Positions 11,540-23,623 are shown, counted from the stretch's first letter. The stretch is 64,000 nt of DNA from Strongylocentrotus droebachiensis (GCA_035222895.1 JAVYIG010000039.1:434001-498000); one strand, 5' to 3'. Program-made: numbers and translations. The notes: generated by a model not told the origin, from the sequence alone.

Positions 11540-11855
11540 GGAACACGATATTTGTCAATGTTTCAGTCGAAATGCAATCAAATAGTATTCTTTTATTTGT
11601 TTATTCAGTCACACTAATATTCTAAATCTCTATAGATATATTTTAAAGTAAATAATGTAAGTTGCACTATAGAGATAATGAATGCATCATTACTAGTATT
11701 ACCTACGTTGTGGTGACCTTTATCATGTTTTGCTGAATCCCATGCGACGTATTCCATTTCCATATTTTTCCTTTTGGGCTTAGAGGAACGGGGGCACAAA
11801 TTAGCTTTTCATATGAACATCATACGGTTGTCTACTCAAGGGATTACGCATATAT
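11540..11855. other. Unassigned spacer
   Basis: I see no supported gene, RNA or repeat here. Confidence 0.5.
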
Positions 11856-11984
11856 AATTGTCTCTTTCTGATCGAGTGTTTTCCCATTCGAGATTTACCT
11901 CTGTCCTTTACTCTTCGTTTTCCATTTTGATACAAATCATTCCCTCTCAACTTGTCTGGTATTTCAAAAACATATTCTCCTTCC

Positions 11985-12635
11985 ACAGTTCTCTCGGTCT
12001 TCATCCTCGTCATCTTCTTTTTCTTTTTCTTCTCTTCTTCGTCTTCTTTTTATTTTCTCCCTCGCCTTCCCCCCTCCTCCTCCTCTTCTTTTTGTTACTC
12101 TCAGTGGTCCCTCCTTATCGTTCTCAAACTTTTTCTCAATTAGCTCATCTTGTTCCTCTCCCTTTCTCTTTCGCTTTTCATTCCTATCCTTCTCATACTC
12201 CTTCTTCTGAAAAATCCTTTTATTCTTCTGCATATTTTGTCTTTTCCTCCGACTCCTCCGTGTACTCTCTTTCTTTTTCTTCCTTCTTTCCTCTCTTTTC
12301 CTCTTCCTCTTCTTCCTTTTATTATTATTCTTCTTTCTCTCCTTCTCGTTCTTCTTCGTTTTTTGTACTCTTAGTGTTTCTTATTGTTCTCCATGCAGCT
12401 TCTCCTATATTTGCTCCTTTTCCTCCTTCCTTTCCCTTTTCATTCTTATCCTAATCATACTCCTTCTACTGAAAAGTTATATTATTCTTCTAGACATTTT
12501 CTTTTCCTCCTCCTCCTCTTCCTCCTCCTCCTCCTCTTCCTCCTCCTCCTCTTCCTCCGCCTCCTCATCCTCCTACTCCTCCTCTTACTCTCCTTCATAT
12601 TCTTCTTTGTTCCTCTTCTTTTTTCAACTCTTACT
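11985..12635. repeat. Long pyrimidine-rich (CTT/CTC) tract
   Basis: Nearly all bases on the plus strand are C or T over about 650 bp, with TTCTTC, TCCTCC and CCTCTT units. A diverged internal duplication is visible: a TCTTATCC/TTCCTATCC plus CATACTCCTTCT block occurs near 12180-12215 and 12440-12470. The many Ser/Phe/Leu-rich and Lys/Glu-rich open frames across it are low-complexity artefacts. Confidence 0.85.
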
Positions 12636-12649
12636 GCAAAATAATGTCT

Positions 12650-15165
12650 TAGATTTGATTAACAAATATACATTCTCTAGGTTGTTCTCATTTCGATTGC
12701 TTTTTGTTGTTTCCTCTAAGGTGAAGATGAATGCTTACAAAATGTTCTCATTCATTCCAGCCCTTGCTCCCTCCTCAATTTATCCTTCAACTCTACCATA
12801 CTTCACCGGCCCCAATTCTACTGCATTCTTCTTTCTATCTTTAGAAAATCCATTTTACTCTCTCGTTTACACTAGTCAAGTCGAGTTGTAAGACATATCA
12901 AGACTCGTAATTCAACCGTTCTCATCGATCTTCACAAAGGGCCATGCTGGCTCTATCGTCTTGAAATGACCGAGGCATCGCCGAAAATTCTAAAGCTTTA
13001 AACACGTGTTCTATGACCCTCCAAACCATTATGCGTGTATAACCAATATATCGTGCAAGGACAGAATGAGACTGCACGAATCTTTTCAACAGAAACCTAA
13101 CATAACTGAAGCCCCATTTTTTAATTAAATTAAATGCGTAAAGAAGAAAACCCACACGTTCATTATTCATCTTCTAAAGAAGCTTTAGATTCTAGGGAAG
13201 ATATCTAGGTCAGTGGCTATTACGCAAAATATACTAACTAGGGGGTAATGAGTCTGATATGTCCATTGTCCCAAGCGCATTGAATGACGGAACGGAGAGC
13301 TCAGCATCTTAGGCAATATTCATCATTTCAAGGGCAAGTTATGAACTCTCAAATGATATTCTTGAAAGTGCAGTGATGGGCTCAAACCCTAATGGCATAC
13401 GTCACGCTAGTTGCATAAGAGGCGCCATTTTGACCGCGTTATTACATATTAGCCAATCAAATCCATAGATTTCATAACGATCGCGTCATTACATAGGTCA
13501 ATTACGCATACAAAAGGCAATTGATGCATGCACAATATTTGATCTGATCATCATTTTGTTTCTGATAAATATAATTTCACCTAGGCTGCAAAAGCCGGTG
13601 ACGCAATTCTAAGTCAGTAAAATGATCGTGCATAAAGGGAATAAGAGCACTTATCTCTTCAGCGTTAATGCCATTGTTTTTAGCTTTTCACAGTAAAGAG
13701 ATCGATCAACTCAGGTCACGTCATCAGAGCATCAAAATGAGGGTTGTTCCATGTATGAAGAAAACAACTGGAAAGCTATAGTAAAATAAATTATTCATCT
13801 ATTTTCTTATTTCATATTTTGTTTAATCACCAAGAAGATAGCAAAATACTAGTTCATATATAACATAAAAAGCATAAAGAATACATGAAATGGGTACTTT
13901 TCATTTCACAGTGGCAAAGGCTATTTCCCTATTTTAATGCATTTTGCAAAAGAGGCATCATTTTGATTTCCTTATTACCCTCGCTCACCAAATCAATGAG
14001 AATATTTAGTCAATGCTTCGTGCTGTACTTAAAAACAATGTTAACACTGTTCATGTTGCACTACGTTTTTGTATGATTACATGATACCCCTCTTGCATGC
14101 CGCGTCAAAGATCTGTTGAGTGACGCTTGCCTACGTCAGGCGAATAACGCCTCGTGTGCACACTGGGCACACTATTTGTCATTGCCTTACATTATTTTCT
14201 ACAGTGATTTTTTCGGAAGATGCAGAGGTTGACCTATAGGAGCCCATTCAAAGAAAATACAAATTAGATTATAAGTTCATCAAATTAGAGTCCGTACGCC
14301 TTTTAAATGAACGTGACAAATATTTCTCTAAAATCGCTTAATCCGGAAAGGCTTATGTTTTTATGGTATCCAGTAAATTTAAAGTTACGAATGTATCTAT
14401 TTAGGAGCAATATTATTATGAAATAAAGCAGGATGCAAGTATTTTCTGGGTCATAAAATGCAGCTTCATTAGGGGCAAAATAGAATTGCTATATATATAT
14501 ATATACATGTATATATATTTATATATACAATTAACAACTAAAAAATGCACCCCGCCCGTACATTTGATGTAGGTTTTATTTATTTTTCATAAATGAAGAA
14601 TGAAAATTGGACTGGTTGAATTAGGGCCTTTATTTAATACTTTTAGAACTAAGTTTTAATGTTTTACCTTCTCAAGAAAAATTAACTGGGACGAATCAAT
14701 TTGTTCACATATTCTATAAAACTAGGTAAGAATATGAACAAATTAGGTTTATGCTTATAACTTTATGTGAAGAGCACCCTAGTCTGACGAATCTTCAATC
14801 ACATAAATGAGGTCATGACTGATCCTTTTTTTTTCCCCTTTTTTTTCTATTTAGGTCTAAAATTACATGGAAGTTTGAAAAAAAATTACATTGTTTCTCA
14901 AATCCCCTTAGTTGGCAGCGATCTTTTGAACAGTTGTCATTAAATGAACTTTCTGTAGGTTCCTTAAGATTTGTATTGCTCTTTCTCATTCTTATATTCA
15001 ACGTCATAAAATAAATTCCATGAGACCAAACTTTGCATTAAGAATATATTTTCTGTCTCAGGACGAATTATGTAGAGCCATTTTCAGTCCAAACCCCAAA
15101 TCATCGGAGGGATTGGTAGCCCATAAAGTATTCTTCATTGTCGTTTTGCTATCTCGTACAGAAAT
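12650..15165. other. Unassigned region, no gene seen
   Basis: No domain-bearing frame or tRNA-like fold was found. There is a TA-rich palindromic microsatellite near 14490-14530. The rest is ordinary AT-rich sequence that I cannot assign. Confidence 0.55.
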
Positions 15166-15167
15166 GT

Positions 15168-15214
15168 TGCCCCCCCCCCCCCCCCCAAAAAAAAAAAAAA
15201 AAAAAAAAAAAAAT
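15168..15214. repeat. C homopolymer followed by A homopolymer
   Basis: A run of about 16 C is followed directly by about 27 A. This looks like a degraded element end or a slippage tract. No flanking duplication is visible. Confidence 0.75.
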
Positions 15215-15583
15215 GAAATAGAAGAGTGAATAAATGAGTTTAAAAGTGGGGCATGAGGGAAGGGAAATTGAAGCGAAGGATTGAACGAAGACCTTCATGA
15301 CTACGTCACGAAACTTTGTCTCCTACCTTCGATTGATTAACGTACATGTACATCTTTTTAACTTGTGTTCCCCGAAATGAAAATGATTCAACAAGTTTTC
15401 TCTCTGAATTGTTTAACTCTGTCGATTTCTGTCTCTGTCTGTCTATCTGTCTGGCCGCCCACCCCTACCACATCAGAATATTAACCAACTATGCCTAAGA
15501 TTACCAGAAAAATTCTTCATATACAAAACGTAGGTCAGCATTCACCACTACAGCGCCCTTCTTGTTATTGCAACATATTGATG

Positions 15584-15594
15584 GAGAGAGAGAG

Positions 15595-15649
<55 letters not shown>

Positions 15650-15672
15650 GAGAGAGGGGAGAGAGAGAGTGA
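15584..15672. repeat. (GA)n / (AT)n microsatellite
   Basis: GAGAGA runs on both sides of a short (TA)n stretch. It is one of three GA blocks between 15.58 and 16.01 kb. Confidence 0.9.
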
Positions 15673-15680
15673 GAGTCTTA

Positions 15681-15713
15681 ATAGATCTTTCTTTCTCAGA
15701 AAGAAAGATCTAT
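15681..15713. repeat. Perfect 16-bp inverted repeat (hairpin)
   Basis: The left arm ATAGATCTTTCTTTCT and its exact reverse complement are separated by one base (15697). In eukaryotic DNA this could be cruciform-prone. Its function is unknown. It sits between the GA tract and the telomere-like tract. Confidence 0.9.
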
Positions 15714-15744
15714 TGAGATGTACAAAAACGGTAAGTTTTTGCAT

Positions 15745-15825
15745 GTTTAGGTTTATGGTTAGGTTTAGGGTTAGGGTTAGGGTTAGGGTTAGAGTTAGAG
15801 TTAGGGTTAGAGTTAGGGTAAAATG
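15745..15825 (+). repeat. Interstitial telomere-like (TTAGGG)n tract
   Basis: Several consecutive exact TTAGGG units near 15763-15790 are flanked by TTAGAG, GGTTTA and similar variants. The block is bounded by CAAAAACGGT (about 15723) and ACCGTTTTTG (about 15836), which are inverted copies. TTAGGG is the deuterostome telomere repeat. The flanking unique sequence shows this is interstitial, not a chromosome end. Confidence 0.9.
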
Positions 15826-15909
15826 ACAAAAAATGACCGTTTTTGCAGCTGGGCCAAGTTGTCCCCTGGTCCGAGTTAGCCCGGATCCGTTGAGATATAG
15901 ATAGATAAG

Positions 15910-15953
15910 TAGAGAGAGAGAGAGATAAATAGAGAGAGAGCATGGAAGAGAGC

Positions 15954-16009
<56 letters not shown>

Positions 16010-16015
16010 AAAGAG
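15910..16015. repeat. (GA)n microsatellite
   Basis: Long AGAGAG runs, the longest about 15955-16003, end in AAAGAAAAG. Confidence 0.9.
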
Positions 16016-16463
16016 AAAAAGGGATGGGGGATGGGGGAATGTTGTCAGTCTATGCATAACCAACATCTTTAGATTCAAATAACATGAACATGTTGGACAA
16101 GCTATTTGGAGATGACCATTTTATGCACTGCTTTGCAAATTATGACCACCATCTTACCCCCAAGCTAAAACCAAATCAACAGCAATCGACTTCATTACAG
16201 CACACTTTGACAAAAATATTATGCAACCTGTTTGTGTCAGCCGGTGATTTCTCCGATGAGTCCGTTAGCACCTGATGGAGGACGTTCATTAGGGAATCGT
16301 AAACAGGATTACCTACACACAAAAAAGGAGGGGGGGGTTTCTAGACAATCAACCAATTTCATTTAATTGCAAGAAGATGAAGAAGAGAAAAGAAAGGAAA
16401 AGAAATGAGAGAGAGAGAAAGAGAGATAGAGAGGGGGAGAAAGAGAGTTTTTTGTGAAGCAAG
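16016..16463. other. Flank of the LTR element, no gene seen
   Basis: An open frame of 63 codons at 16084-16275 has no domain and no splice context that I can defend. A purine-rich GA block at 16378-16447 borders the LTR element. Its last four bases, CAAG at 16460-16463, form the 5' target-site duplication. Confidence 0.55.
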
Positions 16464-16645
16464 TGTTACGAATATGCAAATTAGATGATTTATGAATATG
16501 CTAATTTTGGAGGGGTTGCTCGAGTTGAGAATAATAAACGAAGAATCGGATCAAAAGGTAACCAAATCGTCTTGATTTCCTTTATGAATTAATATAATAA
16601 TAAGTTATGGTTAGGGCCACTGTTAGCTGATTGCCCAACCCAAGA
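16464..16645 (+). repeat. 5' LTR, 182 bp
   Basis: It starts TGTTACGAATATGC and ends CAACCCAAGA, where the 3' copy ends in TAACA. The terminal CA of the LTR is therefore mutated to GA here. It contains the TTTATGAATTAATATAATAA stretch that could serve as promoter or polyadenylation context. No transcript evidence is available. Confidence 0.93.
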
Positions 16646-16663
16646 TTGGGGGCTTGTCTCAAG
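16646..16663 (+). promoter_or_regulatory. Primer binding site, tRNA-Pro-like
   Basis: TTGGGGGCTTGTC lies directly after the 5' LTR. It resembles the TGGGGGCTCGTC start of the site complementary to the 3' end of tRNA-Pro used by many retroelements. Similarity drops after about 13 bases, so the tRNA identity is an inference. Confidence 0.7.
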
Positions 16664-17491
16664 AGCTAGATATAGTAACATTTGTTGTTTTGTTGCTTTT
16701 CCGATCCGAAATGCGTATCGTTTGGAGTTCGCCTCTTGTCCCATTCATGGGTTTTGGTGTGGTTTTCGCACACATTTAATGACTGTGGAATGCTGTAGTC
16801 ACGGTAGTGTAGCGTCCATAATAGGGTTAAGCCTACACAGTTTGATTTTGTTTTGTACTGCTCGAGTCTTGTCTGGGGTATATGCCCCTTAGATGTAGTC
16901 TCATTGGTATGAAATTCACTGCACATCTGCTGCGGTTGTCTGGTATTCTGGTCCTGGTTTTGCTTGTTCTTGCATGGCAGTCGTTGAACTTGAAGGAGTT
17001 AGTCGGATTGACTTTTAACTTTGCCTCGGCTTCGTTTCTACTTCTAGGGTAATGGCCTAGATTAGTTGTTTGCATGCAATCTAGTTTGCTACACATCTGA
17101 TGTAGTGTGGGACTGTGGGTACTGGACTTTTTGGAAATTATTCCATGTTTCACGTGTGTTTGTGTGATATTTTAGATTTATACGTGTAAGTGTAAGAGTT
17201 GATGAAATCTAACAAAAATTGACTTGAGTTGTGGAGGTGGAGTCTCAATATAACCCTCTGCTGCATGGCTACATGTATATTAATTTCACAGAATATTATT
17301 GGTGATAGTTTGATGTTTAATCAATTTTGTTTTGCTTAGTCGGTTGGTCAATTTTTGTTGTTTCATCTGTTGTTGGACTATACTCTGTGTTGATTCATAT
17401 TCAACATTTGTCTTGGATTTTCCTTCCAGTCGTCAGGACAATTGACCTACTTTGTTAGACTTGTGTAATGTGCACAGACTAGATCTATCCA
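16664..17491 (+). other. 5' leader of the LTR element
   Basis: About 830 bp separate the primer binding site from the gag start codon. Short minus-strand frames here have no domain. The region would hold packaging and leader sequences in an active element. I can point to no motif. Confidence 0.6.
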
Positions 17492-19866
17492 ATGGCTGAC
17501 TTTGATATTGAAAAGTTTTTGAGTCAGGACTTGACCATTGGCCGGTTACGTCAGCTACGAAAGGTTGATTTAACAGCTGTAGGAACAAAGCTATCGGTAA
17601 ATCTAACTGGTCACAAAAGCAAGGCAGAAATAGTTGATGCAATTACAGCCCATGCAGGACTGAGCGCTGCGACGGCTGCGGCCCGAGCGGACACGCCTAC
17701 AGCTAATGATAATGGTGGTACTAATAACCAAGATAAAGCTACCAGTGACGAGGTTGACCTTGATTTAGCTAAGATTGAGCTAGAGGAGAGAAGAGATAGA
17801 ATAAAGGCTGCTGAGCATGAGAGAGCAATGGAACGAGATGCTGCTGAGCATGAGAGAGAAATGGAACGAAAGAGGTTGGAATTTGAAATGATACGCCATA
17901 ATGACGTAACTTCTCAGGGCAGTCAGTCTGGTGAGAGAGACAAGAGGTCAATGGAAGCTGGGTTCTCTGCTAGGGTTAAGCTTGTTCCGAGATATGATGA
18001 AAATGAGTTAGATTCATTCTTTCTTATGTTTGAGAGGGTTGCCAAGAAAATGGAGTGGCCGGAAAATGAATGGGCATTGCTCATCCAACAAGTGATTTCT
18101 GGTAAAGCTCAGTCGGTTGTTTCTGCACTGAGTTATGAGCAGGCATTTGATTATTGGACAATGAAGGATGCTATTCTTCATTCATTTGAGTTGATTCCAG
18201 AAGCCTACCGTCAGAGGTTTCGCAATCTCAGGAGAGAAACTGGAGAGACTTGTGTAGAGTTTGCTTGGAAAAAAGAAGTTTCCTTCGACCAGTGGATCAG
18301 ATCTTTGAAAATAGATGCCACATATGATTCTCTTAGAGAGATTATGCTCATTGATGAGCTTAAAAGATGTATGTCTCAAGAGGTTAGGACATATGTCAAT
18401 GATAATGTAGTTAGTGATGTGAGAAAGGCTGCCATGTTGGCAGATGGGTACGAATTGACACATAAAGGGAGTAGTTCACCACTTACTAGGCGTAGGAATC
18501 AATCTAGGTCACCTACTACTCAGAGAAAGTCAGGTAACACCGGCACTAATCAGCGTAGTGGTTTTGGAACTGAAGGCAGACTTCTCTGTGCCTACTGTAA
18601 GAAAGAGGGCCACCTTAAGACGCAATGTCCAAGGCTAAAAGTAAAAGAAAACAATCTTGAACAAGAAATTACACAGCCTAGTGGCTTTGTGCGCATAGCA
18701 GCAGTCGACATGCAAAAACGTGTAATAAATGATCACAATGAAACAAAAAGAAGTGATCAAGTAAGAGATGTTGGACATGATGAGGAGATTGATGAAGGAT
18801 TTCTAGATTTTGTTTCTTATGGCACGGTTAGGTTCAGTGTTGATGATAAGGAGTTGCCTATCACGATTTTAAGGGATAGTGGTTCTATGAAGACTCTGCT
18901 TATTGCTGATGCGTCGTCCTTGGACACAGAGAATTTCACAGGCAAGAAAGTTTTGATTCAAGATGTGAATGATGGCTTCAAACCGGTTCCATTATATAAC
19001 ATCGAGCTTAGCAGTGGATTAGTATCTGGACCAGTGACTGTTGGCATTGTTACTAAGTTGCCTATGAGAGGAATCTCAATGTTGCTCGGCAATGATTTAG
19101 CCGGAGGTAAGGTGTTCCCATCACCCATTGTGTGTGACATTCCTGAGGTGAATTTTGAGGCAGAGAAATTGGAAAGTGAAGTTCCTGGTTTTTCCCCTTC
19201 GTGTGAAGTTATTGGAGCCCAGGCTATGAAAAAGAAAGAAGATGACAAGGATGGTGACGTCAATTTAGGTGACACTTTTTCCAGAACATTGGAGGAGGGC
19301 CAAGATGACCAGAGTCATGCTACGACTATCTTCAGTCAGCCTACCTTGATTGAGGCTCAGAAAGCAGCAGAGGACTTGAAGAAGTTGTGTAATGTTGCTC
19401 TACCAGCAGGAGAAGCTGAAAAAGTGTCGCAGTGTTATTCCACAAAATGTGGTGTGCTGATGTCAAAACCAGTGCTGGACGCTCCAAACTTCCAGAAGCC
19501 TTTTCAGCTTGCCGCTGACGCCAGTGATGTAGGAGTTGATGCTGTTCTCCTACAGATGGATGACATGGGTCTCCTGGAACCCATTAGCTACTTTTCCAAG
19601 AAGCTCAACCCCCACCAGCGAAGATGTTCTACTATAGAGGAGTGCCTTGGTCTCGTCTTGCCAGTTCAGCGTTTCGACGGGTACCTGAGCAACTCTTCAG
19701 AGGTGACTGTATTCACAGATCATAATCCATTGACTCTTCTTGAGCGCTTCAGAAATGAAAACCAGAGACTGTGCCAGCGGAGCATGATCTCCAGCCTTAT
19801 GGACTGAAAGTGACTCATATCAAAGGAAAGGACAATATAATCGCAGATACACTTTCCAGAGCTTAA
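17492..19866 (+). pseudogene. Gag-protease-RNase H polyprotein, lacking RT and integrase
   Basis: The main frame of 771 codons begins at the first ATG after the leader. Domains in order: a SAP-like N-terminus (about residues 10-60); a charged Glu/Arg-rich coiled coil (about 85-135); a capsid-like region (about 150-330); a Ser/Arg-rich basic stretch; a CCHC zinc knuckle at C366, C369, H374, C379; and a retropepsin-like protease with catalytic DSG at 462-464 and an LLGNDLAGG flap-side block near 530. The frame then passes directly into a connection/RNase H domain (DASDVGV near 675, STIEECLGL, FTDHNPLTLL). The RT palm and fingers are missing without loss of frame. After a frameshift just before 19807 the RNase H tail (HIKGKDNIIADTLSRA) continues to 19866. 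No integrase follows. The gag could still be expressible, and the pol part is defective. Confidence 0.9.
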
Positions 19867-20819
19867 GCAAGCCTACTGAACATTTGACAAATTGTGAAGA
19901 AACTAGAACTTTAATATTTTGTCTTTATTCGTCATAAGGAATCTACACATGATTTATTGCTTTGTATCTGTACATGTACTTAAATGCTGTGAACTGATGG
20001 ATCAGACAGTTCATTAGTTTTGAACAGTGATATGAATGATCATGTATGAACATTTCACCTATTTACAGGGAGACGCCGGTATGGACAGTGGACTATATTC
20101 TGTGGAGAATGTGCACCATAATGTCATTGTTTCCTTATCTGTGCCTACATGTATAATGATTTCATGTCTTTTCTTGATTCTGTTTGTTCGTTATTAGAAT
20201 AGTTTTCTTTTGATAAAAAGGGAATAGTTATTGTTAATAATAATACCTAGCATTGTTAGCTATGCAATGCAAAGGCTTAATGCATTTATCATTTCATAAC
20301 AACATCAAAAAATTACAGGTGTAAAACAAATTGAAAGCAAAACAAAGGTGTAGCATCACAACTTGCGTAATGTTGTTACACAGATTTCAAAGATTATTGA
20401 CTGCCAGTATTGCATATGTATGTGCTTGTGATTTAACTTGATAAGTCTTGCTTATATTTGTTTGTATTTAAACAAGTTTCAATTTATAGCTTGCAGCAGT
20501 AACTCAACAAATTATGTTTCTCATGCAATATGTACACGAAATATGTACATGTGTGTACCCTTATTCTTGCATTTCATGTCAGAAATATTTTAAATCGAGC
20601 TGTGCACAGTTATGTGGATCATTATAACATATTGCTTCTGTTGACGCACATATTTAATGAGACACTGCATTCCGACATAGTAATGAGGTGTCGTCATAGC
20701 AACGCGTCATGTGACTACGTTGTACGCGTTCATTATATGAATATGCAATCATTTGTTATGCGAATTGTGTTTTGCGCATGTTGAATATCGGCGCCTTTGC
20801 TGAATATTCAGTGTTTCAT
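19867..20819 (+). other. 3' non-coding part of the LTR element, left of the insertion
   Basis: About 950 bp of AT-rich sequence holds no integrase or envelope motif in any frame. It continues at 35572 on the other side of the inserted element, up to the polypurine tract. Confidence 0.65.
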
Positions 20820-20822
20820 TTA

Positions 20823-21180
20823 GGCGAGGCGTCAAAAATATCGATACCAGCTGGCTCCCGCCTCACGTATTGGCGGATCGAGGCTGCAATTCCGCCCGAA
20901 GCCTGGCTGGGGCAATTAATTTTCACTTATTAGCCCAGCCGGCTTGCGCCAGGCTGGGATCTGACTTTTACCCCGGAATCTTTAATCGGCCCATCCACCC
21001 CCGGCCTGGCGGCACGTCTATAATTGGCTCAGCCAGGCTGCCGCCAAAAATAGGTTGTTAAAGTTGCAACTTTAAAGTTTCCAGCTGGCGGTCGCCGTAC
21101 GGAGATGCTTAAAGTTTTAGTGGCGGCAGCCAGGCGGTGATGCTTGTAGTCCAGAATCTGCACGGTCCTTTATAATTTCC
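20823..21180 (+). repeat. Left terminal and subterminal inverted-repeat region
   Basis: The 18-bp terminus is followed by repeated CCAGCC/GGCTGG and GGCGGCAGCC motifs, locally GC-rich in an AT-rich neighbourhood. Many copies in both orientations allow extensive hairpins. Such subterminal arrays are often transposase-binding sites in DNA transposons. That role is an inference here. Confidence 0.75.
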
Positions 21181-21394
21181 CCACACTTGATCCAAGCCGT
21201 CGAAGATGGCGTTATCAACAGACTCATAATTATGCTCACCAGCCCGCGCATATTTGTTTTACACGACTGTTTAGCCACTTCAGTCAAATATACTGTGCAA
21301 ACGACTAGAGACAGAGTCTAGTATTACCCTTAGCAGTTTTTTTGGATTGCTGGATCTGTACGTGTGTACATGTATACTCGTTATTTGTGTCGGG

Positions 21395-21875
21395 TTAAAT
21401 CTATCCTCTATTCTCTTTCATTATGTATTTCTGTGTTCTTCTTCAATCTATCCTCTTCTCTTTTGTCATGTATTTTTTTCTTCTTCAATCTATCCTTTTT
21501 CTCATTCGTTGTATTTTGTTTTTCCTTCAATCTATCCCCAGTTCTCCTTCGTTTTGTATTTCTTTTGTTCTCCTTTATTCTAACCTTTTCTCTTTTGTTT
21601 TATGTATTTCTTTGTTTCTCCTTCAATCTATCCTTTTCTCCTTCGTCATCTATTTTTTTGTTTTAATCTGATAGATTCCCTCTCTCCTTCTTTATATGTA
21701 TTTCCCTACGGTTTTTCCTTAGTCTAGATCTTTAATCCTCTTAGCTCTTCAATCATGCATTTCTATGTTCTTCCTTTGACTTATCCTCTTCTCTTTCCTT
21801 ATGTATTTCCTTGTTTTTCCTTCTCCATATCCTCTCCACTATCCTTGTTTTCCCCTTTCTATAATTTCCTTCCCT
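21395..21875 (+). repeat. Pyrimidine-rich tandem repeat (~60 bp unit)
   Basis: Units containing CTTCAATCTATCC and TCTCCTTCGTC.TGTATTTC recur about seven times with drift. Open frames rich in Phe, Ser and Leu across it are artefacts. Confidence 0.75.
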
Positions 21876-21954
21876 GTCATGGGTGTACTTGCTTGGCTTG
21901 CACATAGTGCGCTGACGACTTAGACTCTTTCACCAGAGCACTTCTTGGAATTTT

Positions 21955-22620
21955 TTCACGAAGCGGGGGTCAAGGGGTGGAGCCCCCAGAAGCTCAGGGG
22001 GTATAGGCATTTAATTACTGTCAGATGAGCATATTTTGATACCGTATTTGTGACACTGGCAGGACATAAAATTGTTTTGGGTCCAGAGGGCGGAGCCCCC
22101 AGAAGCTCAGGGGTTTTATACATTAAATTATCGTCAGATGAGCATAATTTTATACCTTATTTGTGACACTGGCAGGTCACGAATTGACGTGGGGTCCAGG
22201 GGGGAGCCCCCGGAAGCTCAGGGGTTTTGGGCAATAAATTACGATCAGATGAGCATATTTTGATACCTCATTTGTGACACTGGCAGGACACAAATTGGTG
22301 TTGTGTCCAGGGGGTGAAGCCCTCAGAAGCTCAGGGTTTTTTTATACATCAAATCATCGTCAGATGAGCATAATTTTATACCTTATTTGTGACACTGGCA
22401 GGTCACGAATTGGCGTGGGGTTCCGGGGGCGGAGCCCCCGGAAGCTAAGGGGTTTTGGGCAATAAATTACGGTCAGATGAGCATATTTTTATACCTTATT
22501 TGTGACACTGGCAGGACATAAATTGGTGTTAGGGCCCTAGGTGGGGTCCAGGGGGCAGAGCCACCGGATGTCAAGGGGTTTTAGGCATTCAATTACGGTA
22601 AGATGAGCATATTATTAGCA
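21955..22620 (+). repeat. Tandem array of a ~113-bp unit (GGCGGAGCCCCC box)
   Basis: The phrase GTGACACTGGCAGG recurs at about 22050, 22162, 22274, 22389 and 22502. Each is followed by GGGTCCAGGGGGCGGAGCCCC, AGAAGCTCAGGGG and GTCAGATGAGCATA. About six units are seen. The GGGGGCGGAGCCCCC part is a short palindrome. Inverted relatives lie at 33985-34290. Confidence 0.9.
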
Positions 22621-22753
22621 AATTGAATGACGCAATTAGCTTTTTGAATGTTGATCTACATATAGTCATTCAATTTCGCACGAACTTGAATGAACGTAAC
22701 ATTAATTGGGATGCTAAGCTAGTTTACGAAGTTTGGCCGGAAAACCTATAGTA
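22621..22753. mobile_element. Terminal fragment of the TATAGG-type TIR element
   Basis: The stretch has several CATTCAA/TTGAATG motifs and ends GTTTGGCCGGAAAACCTATAGTA. This matches the right end of the full element at 31498-32775. Only one terminus is present. Confidence 0.6.
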
Positions 22754-23623
22754 TCATTATCATTGAGATTTAGATATTTTTTTAATTACTATAGTTTACC
22801 CAAAATTATATTTCTGTAAATGTAAATGCGTTTGTAATTGCAAAAACCAGAAAGTCCGAAATAATATGTTAACAGTTTCTTAATTCCGAAAATGAAATGG
22901 ACCGGGCTATTTATTATTGACATTTCGTTCTCATTTTCTTTATCACACGTTTTGTAATCTTGACACAGTTCATTCTTTCCTAATCGCTTTTTAAAACACC
23001 AATTTAGATTGGCCGCTTTTCAAAGACATGAACAAATTATTATGACGTGCGCTTACCAGCCGATAATTGATTTTTGTTCTTTCTTTTTGTTTATCCACGC
23101 ACTGTAGTCATGTAGTCTCTTTCTATTCTTTACGCGTTTTAGAAGAGGAAAAAGACGAAAAAACACACCTGAAAACAATGTGTTTATTTAACACCTTCTC
23201 GTTCTCTCAAATGTTCTCAATGTCTAGCCATGATAACTCTGTCTCATTTTGTCTCGACATGCCACTATTGCCAATATAAAGATCCTCTAATGCCCCATTG
23301 TACTACTTGTAGCTACTAATTGCTCCCTCTATATAGAAGACAAGCCTTTAATAAATCGGTGACCATTGGTCCCCATGATCCTCTCTTCTTATGTTAATCG
23401 AGAGCTGAGTTGATGAGATAGCCATCTGTCAGTGAGCACCCTGGGCGGTCTATTAACTCCTAGCCAAACTATGCCTAGGAAATGAAGGCCTATTTATTAT
23501 CCGCTACTTTACTACGCCTCTGCAAGTATCCTGATGGGCCTTTGCCATTTGGGTCCGATCGTTCACGAGACCCCCCCCCACCCCCCCCCCCCCCCCACCC
23601 ATCCTCACACACACACATGCCTT
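22754..23623. other. Unassigned interior of the giant element
   Basis: No coding domain is seen. A C-rich homopolymer section (about 23570-23600) and a short (CA)n run precede the hAT element. Confidence 0.5.

Noticed and set aside
11858-12644. Several Ser/Phe/Leu-rich frames of up to 198 codons
   Set aside because: They translate a pyrimidine tract. No signal peptide or membrane protein is supported beyond the base bias.
15745-15825. Chromosome end
   Set aside because: The TTAGGG units are few and degenerate, with kilobases of other sequence on both sides. This is an interstitial tract.
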